Shown in pieces: positions 9,058 through 19,570 of a stretch of DNA of 64,000 nucleotides; positions within the stretch are counted from its first letter, which is position 1, and every line of letters starts with the position of its first letter. The translations under genes and the position numbers were made by a program. The stretch is from Microglena sp. YARC (lineage: Eukaryota; Chlorophyta; Chlorophyceae; Chlamydomonadales; Chlamydomonadaceae). The DNA lies in the NCBI GenBank assembly GCA_022414725.1, contig CM039465.1:41191115-41255114 (forward strand). The letters run 5' to 3'. The notes below the pieces were generated by a model. It worked only from the letters and a program-made list of their open reading frames with translations. It searched no databases and was not told where the DNA came from.

Positions 9058-10278
9058 TTGAATGTATTATTGATACACATGCTTGTTTACGCGGATCTGT
9101 TCAGTGGTATCGGTGGGCATGCTGTTGCTTTGAAGGGGTTGGCGCGTCCTTGTTGTTTTTGCGAGATCGATTCTTTCGCATGCGGTGTGTTGTCCTCTCA
9201 GTTTCCGGGGATTCCCATCATATCGGATGTCACCACACTGGACCCGTTGGATGTGATTGCGTCTTCTTCTTGTGTCGGAGCTGCTCTCGGCCCCGATCTC
9301 ATCACAGCATCATTTCCTTGCCAGGACGTTTCTATGGCTGGGAAGGGCGGTGGTTTGTCCGGTACGCGTTTTTCACTTGTGTGGGAAGTATTCCGTGTTT
9401 TGTACGGTCTTCCTTCTGTTCGGGCCGTCTTTCTTGAGAACTCTCCGGCGTTGAGATACCGTGGGTTGGATGCGATTTGCGAAGCTTTCGAGACTCGCGG
9501 TTTTAGTGTGCGCTATGGTATTCTATCTGCAGCTGTCATGGGTGCCCGTCACGTCCGGTCTCGTATTTGGGTACTCGCTGCTCGTGAAAAAGACGCTGGT
9601 ATGTTGTTCCCTTACTTGAGCAGGACCCGTCTGTCCTCTTCGATTTCTCAGTCATTGTCCTATCCATTTGCAAAATTGGATGCGGAGATGCCTCGCCTCG
9701 TGACGCATTCGCCTGGCACCGAGTCTCGTGCTGATGTCCGGTCTCTGACGCTACAGTGGCAGGCCTTGGGAAATGCGATCGTGCCTCAGGCGGCTCGTTT
9801 TGCATTCGCTGTTTTGCTGACCGAGATGCGGTCTGTGTTTGGTAGTAGTACTAGTAATATTACTAATATGGGAAGGTTACTCGATGTGGGTCTGAGTCAA
9901 TATCCTCTTGTTGTGCGTCCTTGTTTGGAGTCACTGGATCGCGCGAAGGCTGAGTTCTACACGCGTCTGTACTACCCTGGTGAAGACCGCTTGTGGCGAG
10001 TAAGCATCTGGCCAACGCCTATGCGCTCCTCCAGTCACTTCACGCCACGTGAGTGGACTGCGCATGGTAGGCGTGTGAAAAGCGGTTTCGCCACGCGCGT
10101 ATTCCACGCGAGCGAAACTGCGGCTTCTAACGGGTACGTCCATGGAAATCACCTCGATGCGCGGGAGCGACTGCGAATCAACATCCGGTGGGTGGAGACC
10201 GCCATCATGGGCTTTCCGAAAGGCTGGATGGTTGTGGGCGCTGTTGCTTACAAAGGTGTTGTTGGTGGAAATAAATAA
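9058..10278 (+). CDS. C5 cytosine-specific DNA methyltransferase
   Basis: The enzyme transfers methyl from S-adenosylmethionine to cytosine C5. Residues 14-19 (FSGIGG) are motif I, residues 86-92 (FPCQDVS) hold the catalytic Cys88 of motif IV, residues 127-130 (ENSP) are motif VI, residues 162-174 (GARHVRSRIWVLA) are motif VIII, and residues 237-243 (LGNAIVP) are motif X. All catalytic motifs are intact. The target-recognition region between VIII and X is short (about 55 residues), and a C-terminal extension of about 155 residues follows, with IMGFPKGW near the end. The second Met (9079, MLVYADLF) is the likelier start because it places motif I close to the N-terminus. Similar stand-alone enzymes are common in algal giant viruses. 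No partner restriction enzyme is adjacent. Confidence 0.92.
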   Translation: MNVLLIHMLVYADLFSGIGGHAVALKGLARPCCFCEIDSFACGVLSSQFPGIPIISDVTTLDPLDVIASSSCVGAALGPDLITASFPCQDVSMAGKGGGLSGTRFSLVWEVFRVLYGLPSVRAVFLENSPALRYRGLDAICEAFETRGFSVRYGILSAAVMGARHVRSRIWVLAAREKDAGMLFPYLSRTRLSSSISQSLSYPFAKLDAEMPRLVTHSPGTESRADVRSLTLQWQALGNAIVPQAARFAFAVLLTEMRSVFGSSTSNITNMGRLLDVGLSQYPLVVRPCLESLDRAKAEFYTRLYYPGEDRLWRVSIWPTPMRSSSHFTPREWTAHGRRVKSGFATRVFHASETAASNGYVHGNHLDARERLRINIRWVETAIMGFPKGWMVVGAVAYKGVVGGNK

Positions 10279-10295
10279 CAGCAACCGCAACCGCA

Positions 10296-10525
10296 TCCGC
10301 ATCCCCACCATACACAAAATCGCATTCGTTGTATTGCCGCATCCCCACCATACACAAAATCGACTTGGTTGTATTGCCGGTCCCATACACAAAACCGCAT
10401 TGGTTGTATTGCCGGTCCCATACAAAAAACCGCATTGGTTGTATTGCCGGTCCCATACACAAAACCGCATTGGTTGTATTACCAGTCACATTCACAGCAT
10501 TTCGCCGATATTCGTTGTATTGTTA
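10296..10525. repeat. Minisatellite, about 36-bp unit, 6 copies
   Basis: Tandem units of the form CCATACACAAAACCGCATTG plus GTTGTATTGCCGGTC recur about six times, becoming degenerate towards 10525. Frames through it on both strands are shadows. It separates the methyltransferase from the next gene. Confidence 0.85.
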
Positions 10526-10590
10526 GTATAAACTTACCGTCATCATTTTCCATCGTCATCATTTTCCATCGTCATCATCTTCCATCGTCA

Positions 10591-12186
10591 ATGGATTCCC
10601 TGTCCCAGAACAGGTCCAAGTCCCGGTGTCGTGATACGAACATACCTGGGTTAACAACATGGCTCAAACCTGAAGATATGAACGCGGCTGCTGAGTCTTC
10701 TTCGTATATTACTCCTGGACACTACGCGTCACGCAACCCTCTGATATTTGAGGCGTTGGCCGAGCTTGATGGGAAGACTATCCATGATGTGGAGAAGGAA
10801 GTCTGCTGCTTCGTGGTAGGAGACCAGCGTTGTGGCGATTGCATGCTGGTCATTGTATGGCCATATGTGAAGGACGACTTTTGCACTTGCAAGGCGGCGT
10901 GCAATACTGCTACTGCACATGATGTACCGGCCCCTACACTTGTGTATCTTGCTCGCCCATGTGATTTGACCGACGATATGCTGGTATTGGAGGTCGTCCG
11001 AGAATCGTTTGTTCTCAAGAGATTCAAGAACGTTGGGCCTAATTGTGGACAAGTCAGCAGGGAATCCATGGTGCGCAGTACAATACTGGCGCTCATTCAG
11101 GTGACAACGAACCAAATCGACGAGATGGACGACGTGGTGGACGACGTGCCAGTCAAGTACAAACACGATACGTTAACGTACAAGAAGGCGGTTCTGTACA
11201 GAGAGCTGGAAAGCTATGGTGGCAGACCCAATGGACAACAACAACATGTCGCTAGTGAGATGCGCAAAATGGGATTGATTGAGAATTCTCCTAAGAATGC
11301 AGTGACTGTGTTCCTGGTCAATCTTCGTAAAATCCGGAGCGCAATCTACGCGGACGAGGCTACAAAGTTGTTGGGAACTATTCGTAGTGATGCTGCAGTA
11401 ACCGCCCCTGCAGCCGCCCCCGCAGCCGCCCCTGCCCCTGCCCCTGCCCCTGCCCCTGCCCCTGCAGCCGCCCCTGAAGCAACAGACAATGTGCTCGACC
11501 TTGGCGTCTTTCCGAGTATCGGCCAAGGTGCTACGACGCCATTCTGTGATGACGAAGACCATGTTGTCTCTGCAGCCGTAACCGCCCCCACCCCTGCTGC
11601 AACAGACTATGTGATCGACCTTGGCGTCTTCTCGAGTATCGGCCAAGGTGCTACGACGCCATTCTGTGATGACGAAGACCATGTTGTCTTTGCAGCCGTA
11701 ACCGCCCCCCACCCCTGCTGCAACAGACTATGTGATCGACCTTGGCGTCTTCTCGAGTATCGGCCAAGGTGCTACGACGCCATTCTGTGATGACGAAGAC
11801 CATGTTGTCTCTGCAGCCGTAACCGCCCCCACCCCTGCAACAACAGACACTGTGTCCGACCGTGACAACGTCTTTTCGAGTATCGGCCAAGGTGCTACGA
11901 CGCCATTCCGTGATGACGAAGACCATGTTGTCTCTGCAGACGTAACCGCCCCCACCCCTGCAACAACAGACACTGTGCTCGACCGTGACGACGTCTTTTC
12001 GAGTATCGCCAAGGTGCTACGACGCCATTCTGTGATGACGAAGACCATGTTGTCTCAGCAGAAACCCACTACAATGTTTTCGGGACTGTGTTTACTATGT
12101 TCAAGAATTGCAAGAGGAATTGGGGAGAAATTAACAAAATATCCTTACAAGATGATTTCAACGATTTCTGCTTGATGGAGCACTAG
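10591..12186 (+). pseudogene. Acidic tandem-repeat protein, unrecognised, frameshifted
   Basis: The ATG at 10591 (MDSLSQNRSKSRCRD) follows a short run of CATCATTTTC repeats. The first 270 codons encode a folded-looking domain (for example CCFVVGDQRCGDCMLVIVWPY) that I cannot assign. An Ala-Pro linker is followed by a repeat of about 39 residues (LGVFSSIGQGATTPFCDDED) in about five copies. Two single-base indels (a longer C run near 11706 and a lost G near 12007) shift the frame inside the repeats; the tail then reads FNDFCLMEH and stops at 12186. A copy of this last exon-like segment is duplicated at 15030. Both frameshifts sit in or next to short homopolymers, so the gene may be intact in reality. 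Confidence 0.6.
11479..12030. repeat. Coding minisatellite, 117-bp unit
   Basis: Four to five units of about 117 bp, each containing GAGTATCGGCCAAGGTGCTA and GACGAAGACCATGTTGTC, lie within the acidic repeat protein. Units are nearly identical, indicating recent expansion. Confidence 0.85.
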
Positions 12187-12345
12187 ATTCAGCGTAACAG
12201 TATGAGTTGATGGTTCTACAAAATGTCCAGTCCATCAAAGAAACCTCCTTACATCAATGATCCCGTTTTCCCCCCTTCAATCAACTGATGATGATGAGAT
12301 CTCTGATATATCTGATAGATAGCTACAGACTATACTGATATCTCT
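12081..12345. repeat. Direct repeat A, left copy (duplicated at 15030-15294)
   Basis: This 265-bp segment, which includes the end of the acidic repeat gene, matches 15030-15294 in length and almost every base. It is the left part of a tandem duplication later split by the LINE. Confidence 0.9.
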
Positions 12346-14950
12346 TGGAATCTTCGGCATAATCCGAATCTCTTGGAATCTTCGGCATAATCCGAAAAGT
12401 TTTTGGAAAGACGTGCGTGAGCCTAACAAGGCCACTACGGCAGATATCACAATTCATGATTGGACTGATTATTTTGCAGACCTCTTTGATGTGCAAGTAG
12501 GTATTGATCCAAGTCTGGATGCTAGGGACTTTGTCCCTCAAGCTGATGGACCTCAGATAGAGGCCGCACCAACATGGTTATGTCAAGACTTTACCACCAA
12601 GGAGGTGTTTTCTGTTCTCCAATCCCTACGGAAAAACTCCTCCCCCCGGGTAGATGGTATCCCTGCAGAATGGTACAGATTTGCTTCCCATGAGGCCAAC
12701 TCCCGATTTGTACAAGCTATGACTAACCTGTTTAATCTCATCTGGAAGACTTCTTACCCTAGCCAATGGGCTGCAGCTGCCCTTGGTACCCGTACCCAAA
12801 TCCAAAGGCAGTGTGTATGACAAGGACAACTATCGAGGTCTTGCGGTGAGCAACTCCATAGGAAAGATCTTCTCCCTTTGCATGCTACGTAGACTAGATG
12901 ATTGGTCAGAAGAATTCAACCTCAGAGCCGCTGGCCAATATGGATTTAGAAGTGGTAGGGGTACTGCAGATGCATCATTCATTCTTAACCATATTGTAGA
13001 TAAATATAGAAGAAAGAAAAAACCACTCTTTGTGGCTTTTGTTGATTTCAAGAAGGCTTATGATTGGGTCAACAGAGACTTGCTATGGGATTGCTTAGCA
13101 AGGCTAGGAGTCAAGGACCCCTATCTCAGTATTCTGAAGTCCATGTATAATCATGTTGTTTTCCAAGTTCGCCTACATGGGGACATTGGATCCTCCTTTC
13201 CATCCCTTGTAGGAGTTAAACAAGGAGACCCCTATCCCCACTCCTATTCGGTCTGTTCATTGATAGAATTGAATCGTTCCTCCAATCCAAGCTCCAAATG
13301 TAGGGGCTGAGCTTAGGGGAAAGATTCTGCAACTGTTACTTTATGCTGATGACCTAGCTATAATGGCAGAATCCCCGGCAGATATGCAAGCGATGCTTGA
13401 CTGCCTGAGAGATTTCTGCGAGGCTACTAATATGGCTGTGAATATAAAGAAAACTGAGATTGTCGTTTTCAACAAACAATTCTGTGATGAGGCCCGCATG
13501 GATCCTGATTACAAATTTGTCTATGATGGAGCACAACTTTCTACAAAGTTATCTTTTATCTACTTGGGATCCCTCTTTGTGGATGGTGACTCAAGCAATC
13601 GTGCAAAGCTGCTTTTTCTAGGATGCTCACTAAGGCCCAAAAGGCACACCACATGCTTCGTAGGCGATGCCATACTATGGAGATATACAATATTGATATT
13701 CTCACCCACCTGTTTGATTCTCTTGTACAACCTATCCTGAATTTTGGCTGTGAGGTGTGGGCTCCTTCTATTCTGAACAACACACTTATCTCAAATGACC
13801 ATGCTTGTGAGAAATGGCATAGAGGTATACTTAAACAAATGTTGGGTGTTTGCCAATCTACTACATCTAATATTATCATGGAAGAGCTGGGTAGAACCCC
13901 GTTGTGTTTTGCTTGGCTTAAACAAGCTTTGCGCTTCTGGAACAAGACCATACATAAAGAACCTGAGGATCTCATTAGAATGGCTCTTGAGGAATCTTTT
14001 GACTCCAACACTGGCTGGGTTCATGACTTGCGTTGTGCTCTCCACAAGCTAGGATCCAGTAAAAACATCAACATTTTGGAGGCTGTCGATGTCGAAGGTA
14101 TTATGTCTGAATTTTTTGAGTCATGGAGGTTTTAAGTACCCAAGTGACACCAATGCAGTTAGAGACATCCCTGATGAGAGAAGGGTTGGCTTTAAACGCC
14201 TCCGATACCAAAAATGGTTCGCAGCCAACAGCAATGATGAGAATGGCTTGATTCCCTTTACATCCGCCTTACATAAGCAGGATCAGATTCGTTCTATAGC
14301 ACAGTTTAGAATGGGTTCCCATTGGCTGAACACAGAAAGAATGAGGGTGGTGGATAGAGCACACATCCCTCGCTCAATGAGACACTGTCAAATGTGTGGG
14401 TTCCAAAAAAACTGAGGATGAAATGCATATGTTTGAGTGCCCTTTTTATAATGATATTCGCCTCCGCTACCAGAATCTGTTTACAGATATTTATAGGCAT
14501 GTCCATGAGGATACCGACTTAACCGTATGGAATGTGGAATTCTGCGATTCCACATTCAGAACCTTTATGAATGGAAATGGCACTAAGTCTTTTTGGAGCA
14601 ACCTAGCCGACTATCTTTCTACTTGTAGAAGAGCAAGACAGGAAGCCCTGGACTGCTTAGTGGCACCGTAATTTATTATCCCTTTTTTTTCTTCTTGAGA
14701 CTTCTCATTTGTTAGCTTCTTACCTCCGCCACTGTAAGTGGTTGAGATCTGGGTCCTGCTCTAAGGGGTTTAATACCTACGCCACCAAAACGGTGGTTGG
14801 GAGTTTGGTTTGTTTGTCCTCGACACACCCCTGATGTAATGGGGTTTTTTTGTTTGTGGGTGCTTTTTCTTTTTGTTTAAAGCACAGAGTCTCATACACC
14901 CTCGCGGTGTCAAGTAGACTTTAACATGTAATGTAATGTAATGTAATGTA
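12346..14950 (+). mobile_element. Non-LTR retrotransposon (LINE), copy 1, 5'-truncated
   Basis: The element encodes a reverse transcriptase with VDFKKAYDWVNRDLLWD, a QGDP motif (frameshifted here) and the catalytic LLYADDLAIM around 13350. A cysteine/histidine knuckle (CQMCGF, later HMFECPF) follows near the C-terminus. It ends in a (TAATG)n tail at 14925-14950. It lacks the endonuclease domain present in copy 2, and its 5' junction carries a doubled 24-bp segment (GGAATCTTCGGCATAATCCG). Relative to copy 2 it has homopolymer-length changes near 12780, 13231, 13300 and 13607 that break the frame. The undisturbed target is visible at 15030-15377, where only 9 bp more are present than in the filled site. 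Confidence 0.9.
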
Positions 14951-15377
14951 ATATCTATGATATACTGATATCAGAGATATCATATGCTGATATACTAGAT
15001 AGCTACAGACTATAAATGCCTATCTCGCGCGGGACTGTGTTTACTATGTTCAAGAATTGCAAGAGGAATTGGGGAGAAATTAACAAAATATCCTTACAAG
15101 ATGATTTCAACGATTTCTGCTTGATGGAGCACTAGATTCAGCGTAACAGTATGGGTTGATGGTTCTACAAAATGTCCAGTCCATCAAAGAAACCTCCTTA
15201 CATCAATGATCCCGTTTTCCCCCGTTCAATCAACTGATGATGATGAGATCTCTGATGTATCTGATAGATAGCTACAGACTATACTGATATCTCTGATATC
15301 AGTATATCTATGATATAATGATATCAGAGATATCATATGCTGATATACTAGATAGCTACAGACTATAAATGCCTATC
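14951..15377. repeat. Duplicated target region (repeat B, then A' and B')
   Basis: 14951-15024 matches 15304-15377 (74 bp each), and 15030-15294 matches 12081-12345. The order A, LINE, B, A', B' shows a tandem duplication of about 350 bp whose first copy received the LINE. 15030-15135 therefore carries a stray copy of the 3' end of the acidic repeat gene. Confidence 0.9.
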
Positions 15378-15464
15378 GCTTTTGTTGGCGGTTTAGTTTT
15401 TTTACCCACCGGCAGGTAGGCGTCTTTGCGCGTTCGAACGATGAGGCGAGGCCCCCCGGGCCGA

Positions 15465-15497
15465 AGCCCTACCAGGCAGGCACTGCTTGGTAGGGCT
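15465..15497. other. Short perfect hairpin
   Basis: Arms AGCCCTACCA (15465-15474) and TGGTAGGGCT (15488-15497) are exactly complementary with a 13-base loop. The surrounding 15378-15760 stretch has no gene I can support. Function unknown. Confidence 0.5.
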
Positions 15498-15760
15498 TAC
15501 CTTATATTACCCTAGCTCTATCATTACAGTTTGTATCAATAACGGACGCGACTTTATCGTTACAGTTGCCACGTCAGCACTTAGCCGGAAAGTACTTGCC
15601 ACGTGTACATCACTCTCCGTATTAGTCATGTTGGCACATGACCTTTACTTTAATGGCATAAAGTATTACCTTTAACCTAATGTGCCAATGGCATATATGT
15701 CAACCACTTTAACCGTTTTTGAGCCACGACTTTATTTAGAATTAGTAATGTAGACCTGCT

Positions 15761-15869
15761 AATTCTTTTTTTGTGGTTCACTACAATTCTTTTTTTGTGG
15801 TTCACTACAATTCTTTTTTTGTGGTTCACTACAAATATTTTTTTGTGGTTCACTACAAATATTTTTTTG
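15761..15869. repeat. 24-bp minisatellite
   Basis: Four to five copies of a unit containing TTTGTGGTTCACTACAA separated by T-runs. A single unit in reverse orientation lies at 33680. Confidence 0.8.
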
Positions 15870-15927
15870 AGGAGTATGACGAAGGTTTGTAACGTAAACA
15901 ACGTGTCCAAGAGCTCACACATAGATG

Positions 15928-15970
15928 GAATAGGCGTTCCTTACTCCCGGCGGATTTTTTTAAATTTCTG
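15928..15970. mobile_element. Partial MITE end
   Basis: TAGGCGTTCCTTACTCCCGG and the following ATTTTTTTAAATTTCTG match one terminal repeat of the 166-bp MITE family; the rest is missing. Confidence 0.55.
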
Positions 15971-16050
15971 TAGTTCAAACGAAGAAAGTCCTTCTTCACA
16001 TTAGCGAAGCACAGCTCAATAGCATTGAATTTTTGAATGTAAGGAGAAAT
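15961..16050 (-). pseudogene. Fragment of an IS630/Tc1-type DDE transposase
   Basis: The minus strand reads ISPYIQKFNAIELCFANVKK, which resembles the C-terminal catalytic block of IS630/Tc1 transposases (family pattern SPxxNPIExxFxxLK). Upstream frames contain stops, so it is a relic between two MITE sequences. The length is too short for more than a family-level call. Confidence 0.45.
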
Positions 16051-16106
16051 AGGTTGTTACAAATTCACGTCGTTTTCGATTCACACCAAATAAGTTTTTA
16101 ACACAG

Positions 16107-16272
16107 AATGGGCGTTCCAGCCTCCCGGCGGATTTTGAATGGTTGCGAAACATGGTATGGAGCGGAATTGTGATTCCTCTGTGCTGATATCTCAGGCTAG
16201 CGAGTCGTTCCGGAGTCTCTAAATTCTGAGTAGAAATTCCAAAACATCCGCCGGGAGGCAGGAACGCCCATT
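16107..16272. mobile_element. 166-bp MITE, older full copy
   Basis: Terminal inverted repeats AATGGGCGTTCC at both ends, 166 bp long. The interior is in the opposite orientation to the 17958 copy. It is more diverged than other copies, and flanks ACAG and GTGT do not match, so the target duplication has decayed. Confidence 0.85.
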
Positions 16273-16323
16273 GTGTCCACTTTAAAATGTATGTAAGTAA
16301 GTAAGCCTTCTTCTTATTGATTG

Positions 16324-17479
16324 ATGTCAAGATCACTTGCAATAGTTTGCCTCGCTTTGGCGTCCCTATTATCTGCTTTATCTCCTGCGTGCTCGTACAC
16401 GAGGTTCCCTGCAGGAAGTTGCAAACCGCCGAGTTGCAGCTCACCGAGCAGTAGTCCATACGTTCTTGCGCCCTCTTTTTCCGATAATTTTAATGTGTTT
16501 CACTGTACTCCCGCATTCCTGCATCTCTCCTGATACAGGTGTCGACTGTTGCACTGCCCTTCGTCGGACATTCCAGAAGGTTGCCATAAAGACGGTTGAC
16601 GTTTGTTCTGGGAGCGTGGATCTTGTGTCTATCAACGGTGTCCGCAAGGGTGGCGGAATTTACTTTCGCAACTACACCGGTTTCGCTGAGATCGTCGTGA
16701 CAAACATCCAGTCTAACTACGACAGTATATTGGGTAGCGTTTTCTGCATACACTTGACCCCCCCTTGCAATACTCCATTTAAGTTATGCGGCAACAACTC
16801 AGTATGCACGTACTCCATATACGAACCTTTCACACAAGCGTGTTGCCCAACATGCGAGTTCGTTTCGTCGTCAGTTTCTGATACGACGTTGTATCCGCCG
16901 CCTAAACCTCCTCCTCCTTCTCCGGTTGATATGTCTCCGCAGCCTAAACCTCCTCCTCCTTCTCCCGTTGATATGTCTCTGCCACCTAAACCTCCTCATC
17001 CTTCTCCCGTTGACATGTCTCCGCAGCCTAAACCTCCTCATCCTGCTCCGGTTGATATGTCTCTGCCACCTAAACCTCCTCCTCCTTCTCCTGTTGATAT
17101 GTCTCCGCCACCTAAACCTCCTCCTCCTGTTCCTGATCCTGATCCTTCATTGGATTCTTCCGATTTGCGTGTGATAGTGAAGGCGCCTGTGTTGGACTCC
17201 GTGTTCGTGTCCCTCTTGCTCTGCCCGCGTCTCTCGTCCGTCTTCCGTTCCGCTCCGTGCTCGGTGGTGTTTGAGTCCAGCACCGGCGTGTACTACGGTC
17301 TGTCCGCGCCTGCACCCTTCTTCGCGATCGAGGATGTTCTGATGCTAGTACAGAGTGGGGGTATAGATGTGTTCACCGTAGATGCGGGGCTTCTCTGTGG
17401 TAGCACGATCATTGTGCGCTCCAGCATCCGCACAGTGCGGTACTTGTCATCAAGAAACACGTGCCTTGAGTTTTCTTAA
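16324..17479 (+). pseudogene. Pherophorin-type extracellular matrix protein, one frameshift
   Basis: The ATG at 16324 starts a signal peptide (MSRSLAIVCLALASLLSALS) followed by the cysteine-rich pherophorin domain. A frameshift near 16525 joins SDNFNVFHCTPAFLHL to DTGVDCCTALRRTF, after which the domain continues through CGNNSVC to QACCPTC, the typical end of this domain. A Pro-rich hinge with five PPPPSPVDMSP-type units (16896-17140) leads to a second domain that keeps its hydrophobic pattern and stops at 17479. Pherophorins are hydroxyproline-rich glycoproteins of the volvocine algal cell wall and matrix. This is the best host marker in the window; it could also be a host gene captured by the virus. 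The single frameshift may be an assembly error. Confidence 0.75.
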
Positions 17480-17508
17480 GCTTGGTTCCGACAACCAAAA
17501 TCGACGCA

Positions 17509-17865
17509 TTAATCGTCGAAGGCCGCGTTTAGTCGTGGATCTGTTTGTGATAATGTTTGGTACTGCCACTTTCCCCCCATGATAAACCGTCTTTTCAAGG
17601 CAAATTCATTTAATGTACCTATCATCTCTTCTTCATACAGATCTTGAACCACATGTCCAGAAGCACAAGACCACTCAGAAGTAGGGAAATGAGTCCATAT
17701 CGCATTCATAACATCGATGTCATTTTGCAAGGCCACCATTCTAAAAGCCTCAAAGATAAAGATATCCGCATCTCTCTTGCCACATCTCTCTTGTCGCATC
17801 TCTCTTGCCAATATGGAAAACCTGTCTATGATTTCTTTATGTGGATGTGTAGATTCTACAGACAT
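17509..17865 (-). CDS. Hypothetical 118-residue protein
   Basis: Complete frame from ATG 17865 (MSVESTHPHKEII) to a stop at 17509, 30 bp from the convergent pherophorin gene. It is mixed alpha-helical with an Arg/Glu-rich segment (AREMRQERCGKRDADIF) and no membrane helix or signal peptide. An A/T-rich stretch with AAATATATG lies just upstream and could serve as promoter. Family not recognised. Confidence 0.45.
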   Translation of the reverse strand: MSVESTHPHKEIIDRFSILAREMRQERCGKRDADIFIFEAFRMVALQNDIDVMNAIWTHFPTSEWSCASGHVVQDLYEEEMIGTLNEFALKRRFIMGGKWQYQTLSQTDPRLNAAFDD

Positions 17866-17957
17866 TTAAAAAAATATATGCGTTTTTCCTTATATCGGAA
17901 GAACGTGCTTTGACAAAGAAGAAAACGAATATGTGTCTGATCATTGAACTTGCAATG

Positions 17958-18123
17958 AATGGGCGTTCCTGCCTCCCGGCCAATTTTTTAAAATTTCTAA
18001 TCAGGATTTAGAGCCTCCTGAACGACTCGCTAGCTTGAGACATCAGCACCAAGGAATCACAAATCCGCTCCATACCATGTTTCGCAACCAGTCAAAATCG
18101 GCCGGGAGGCAGGAACGCCCATT
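17958..18123. mobile_element. 166-bp MITE with 4-bp target duplication
   Basis: Terminal repeats AATGGGCGTTCC, flanked by AATG at 17954-17957 and 18124-18127. No coding capacity. Confidence 0.92.
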
Positions 18124-19570
18124 AATGCGAAAATTCGGGGGATTCATGTGCCCACTCCAAGCATTAAGTGCACGATAAAGTATCGACTTGTGCCTTAAGT
18201 TCATTTATCGCATTCACAAGTAAAGACACTACATTCCCGTAAGCGACAGTTAGCATTCCAGATTCCGGATGTGCATGCACAGCTTCAGGCAAGACATCCA
18301 ATAGTTCCTGTGCAATGAGACCACAACTACGACGTGCCTCGTCACCATTCTTTATGAACGTATACCCTCGAAGGCGTCCCGCACGTTCCAATGCATCCGG
18401 AATCGGGAGCACATCCGACTTGGTGCGAATGTCGGAGTACATGACCACATCGCCCACACTGAACAGGGATACGTTATCCACTGATATTGTCATACCTCCT
18501 CCTCCTCCTTCTCCTTCTCCGAACTGAATCATTCCACCTGGAATGTGTTGAAAGACGGATGTAAGTTTTTCGCGTATAGCGTGCACTGTAACATTATTGA
18601 CCGGTCTGAGTGTAACATGCAGGGGAGATTATGTTGTTCTTGACAATAATCCAATAAATGCAAATTTTCTAACAACGTAGTCGTACACTTATCCGCAATG
18701 ATAAGTGCATCCAACGAAAGCTGAACGTGACAAACCGACTAATTGTCCATCTGACTTACGTTTCTCGTAATCTTCTTTTGAAATAAGAGTCGTGATCGAT
18801 ACACCTGATGCATCGATTTCGGTTGTCATCCAGCGCATTTCGTAGGAAGGTTCGGTCACTGGAATAGGTGTTTCGAGTGGTTCCCCAGTACGTGTCTCTC
18901 CGGTATCTGGGTCCACAACAGAAGGACCCTGTGTCGTGGTCACGATCGTGTACACGAGAGATCCGTCTGCATCGAAAACGACATTCCATATTCATCTTTT
19001 TGTACTTCTTCAACATCTACCAGAGGCTGTGAGAAATCACAATCCATCGTGAGTTTTGCGACCGTATAGTTTCGTAATGTACCATCCGGTACATCTCCAT
19101 CATCTAATACTTGGAGAGACGCGTAACCGGACAAACTACTGGTGGTGACGTAATCACCTGCATGGATAGTTGATCCGGTCTCGTCACATACCCAGATGCA
19201 TCCTTCGCCGATCGAATTGATTTGGACACGTACATCACCTTGTTCTGCGATCCTTAGGAGCTCTGTTCCTGAGATGGCTGCAGATGGACCTGCCGGATGG
19301 TCCTGGGTGAGCGAGATCACACCGAATGCACGGGGATCTTTTGAGACCTTGGAAAGAGATACAATAGGTAGGGCTTGGTTGATTGTCATGGCGCGTTGTC
19401 GTCCACTTAAAAGACCGGATGCGTATGCGTTTTTGTCGGTGACGACAACAAGTCCTTCGTGATCGCGTAGACGTGCTGGAGCGAGCGCGTCCACGAAGCA
19501 ACGATGTTGGCCTGTGAAGTTCACGAACAAGTTTGAGACCGTCTCTGTAACGGTTGTGAACGCTAAAACA

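Noticed and set aside
10296..10525. CRISPR-like array (36-bp repeats)
   Set aside because: Units are directly adjacent with no unique spacers, and the context is eukaryotic.
18689..18955. Separate small genes between the RCC1 and S74 parts
   Set aside because: The three short frames continue one another through single-base shifts and lack good start codons.
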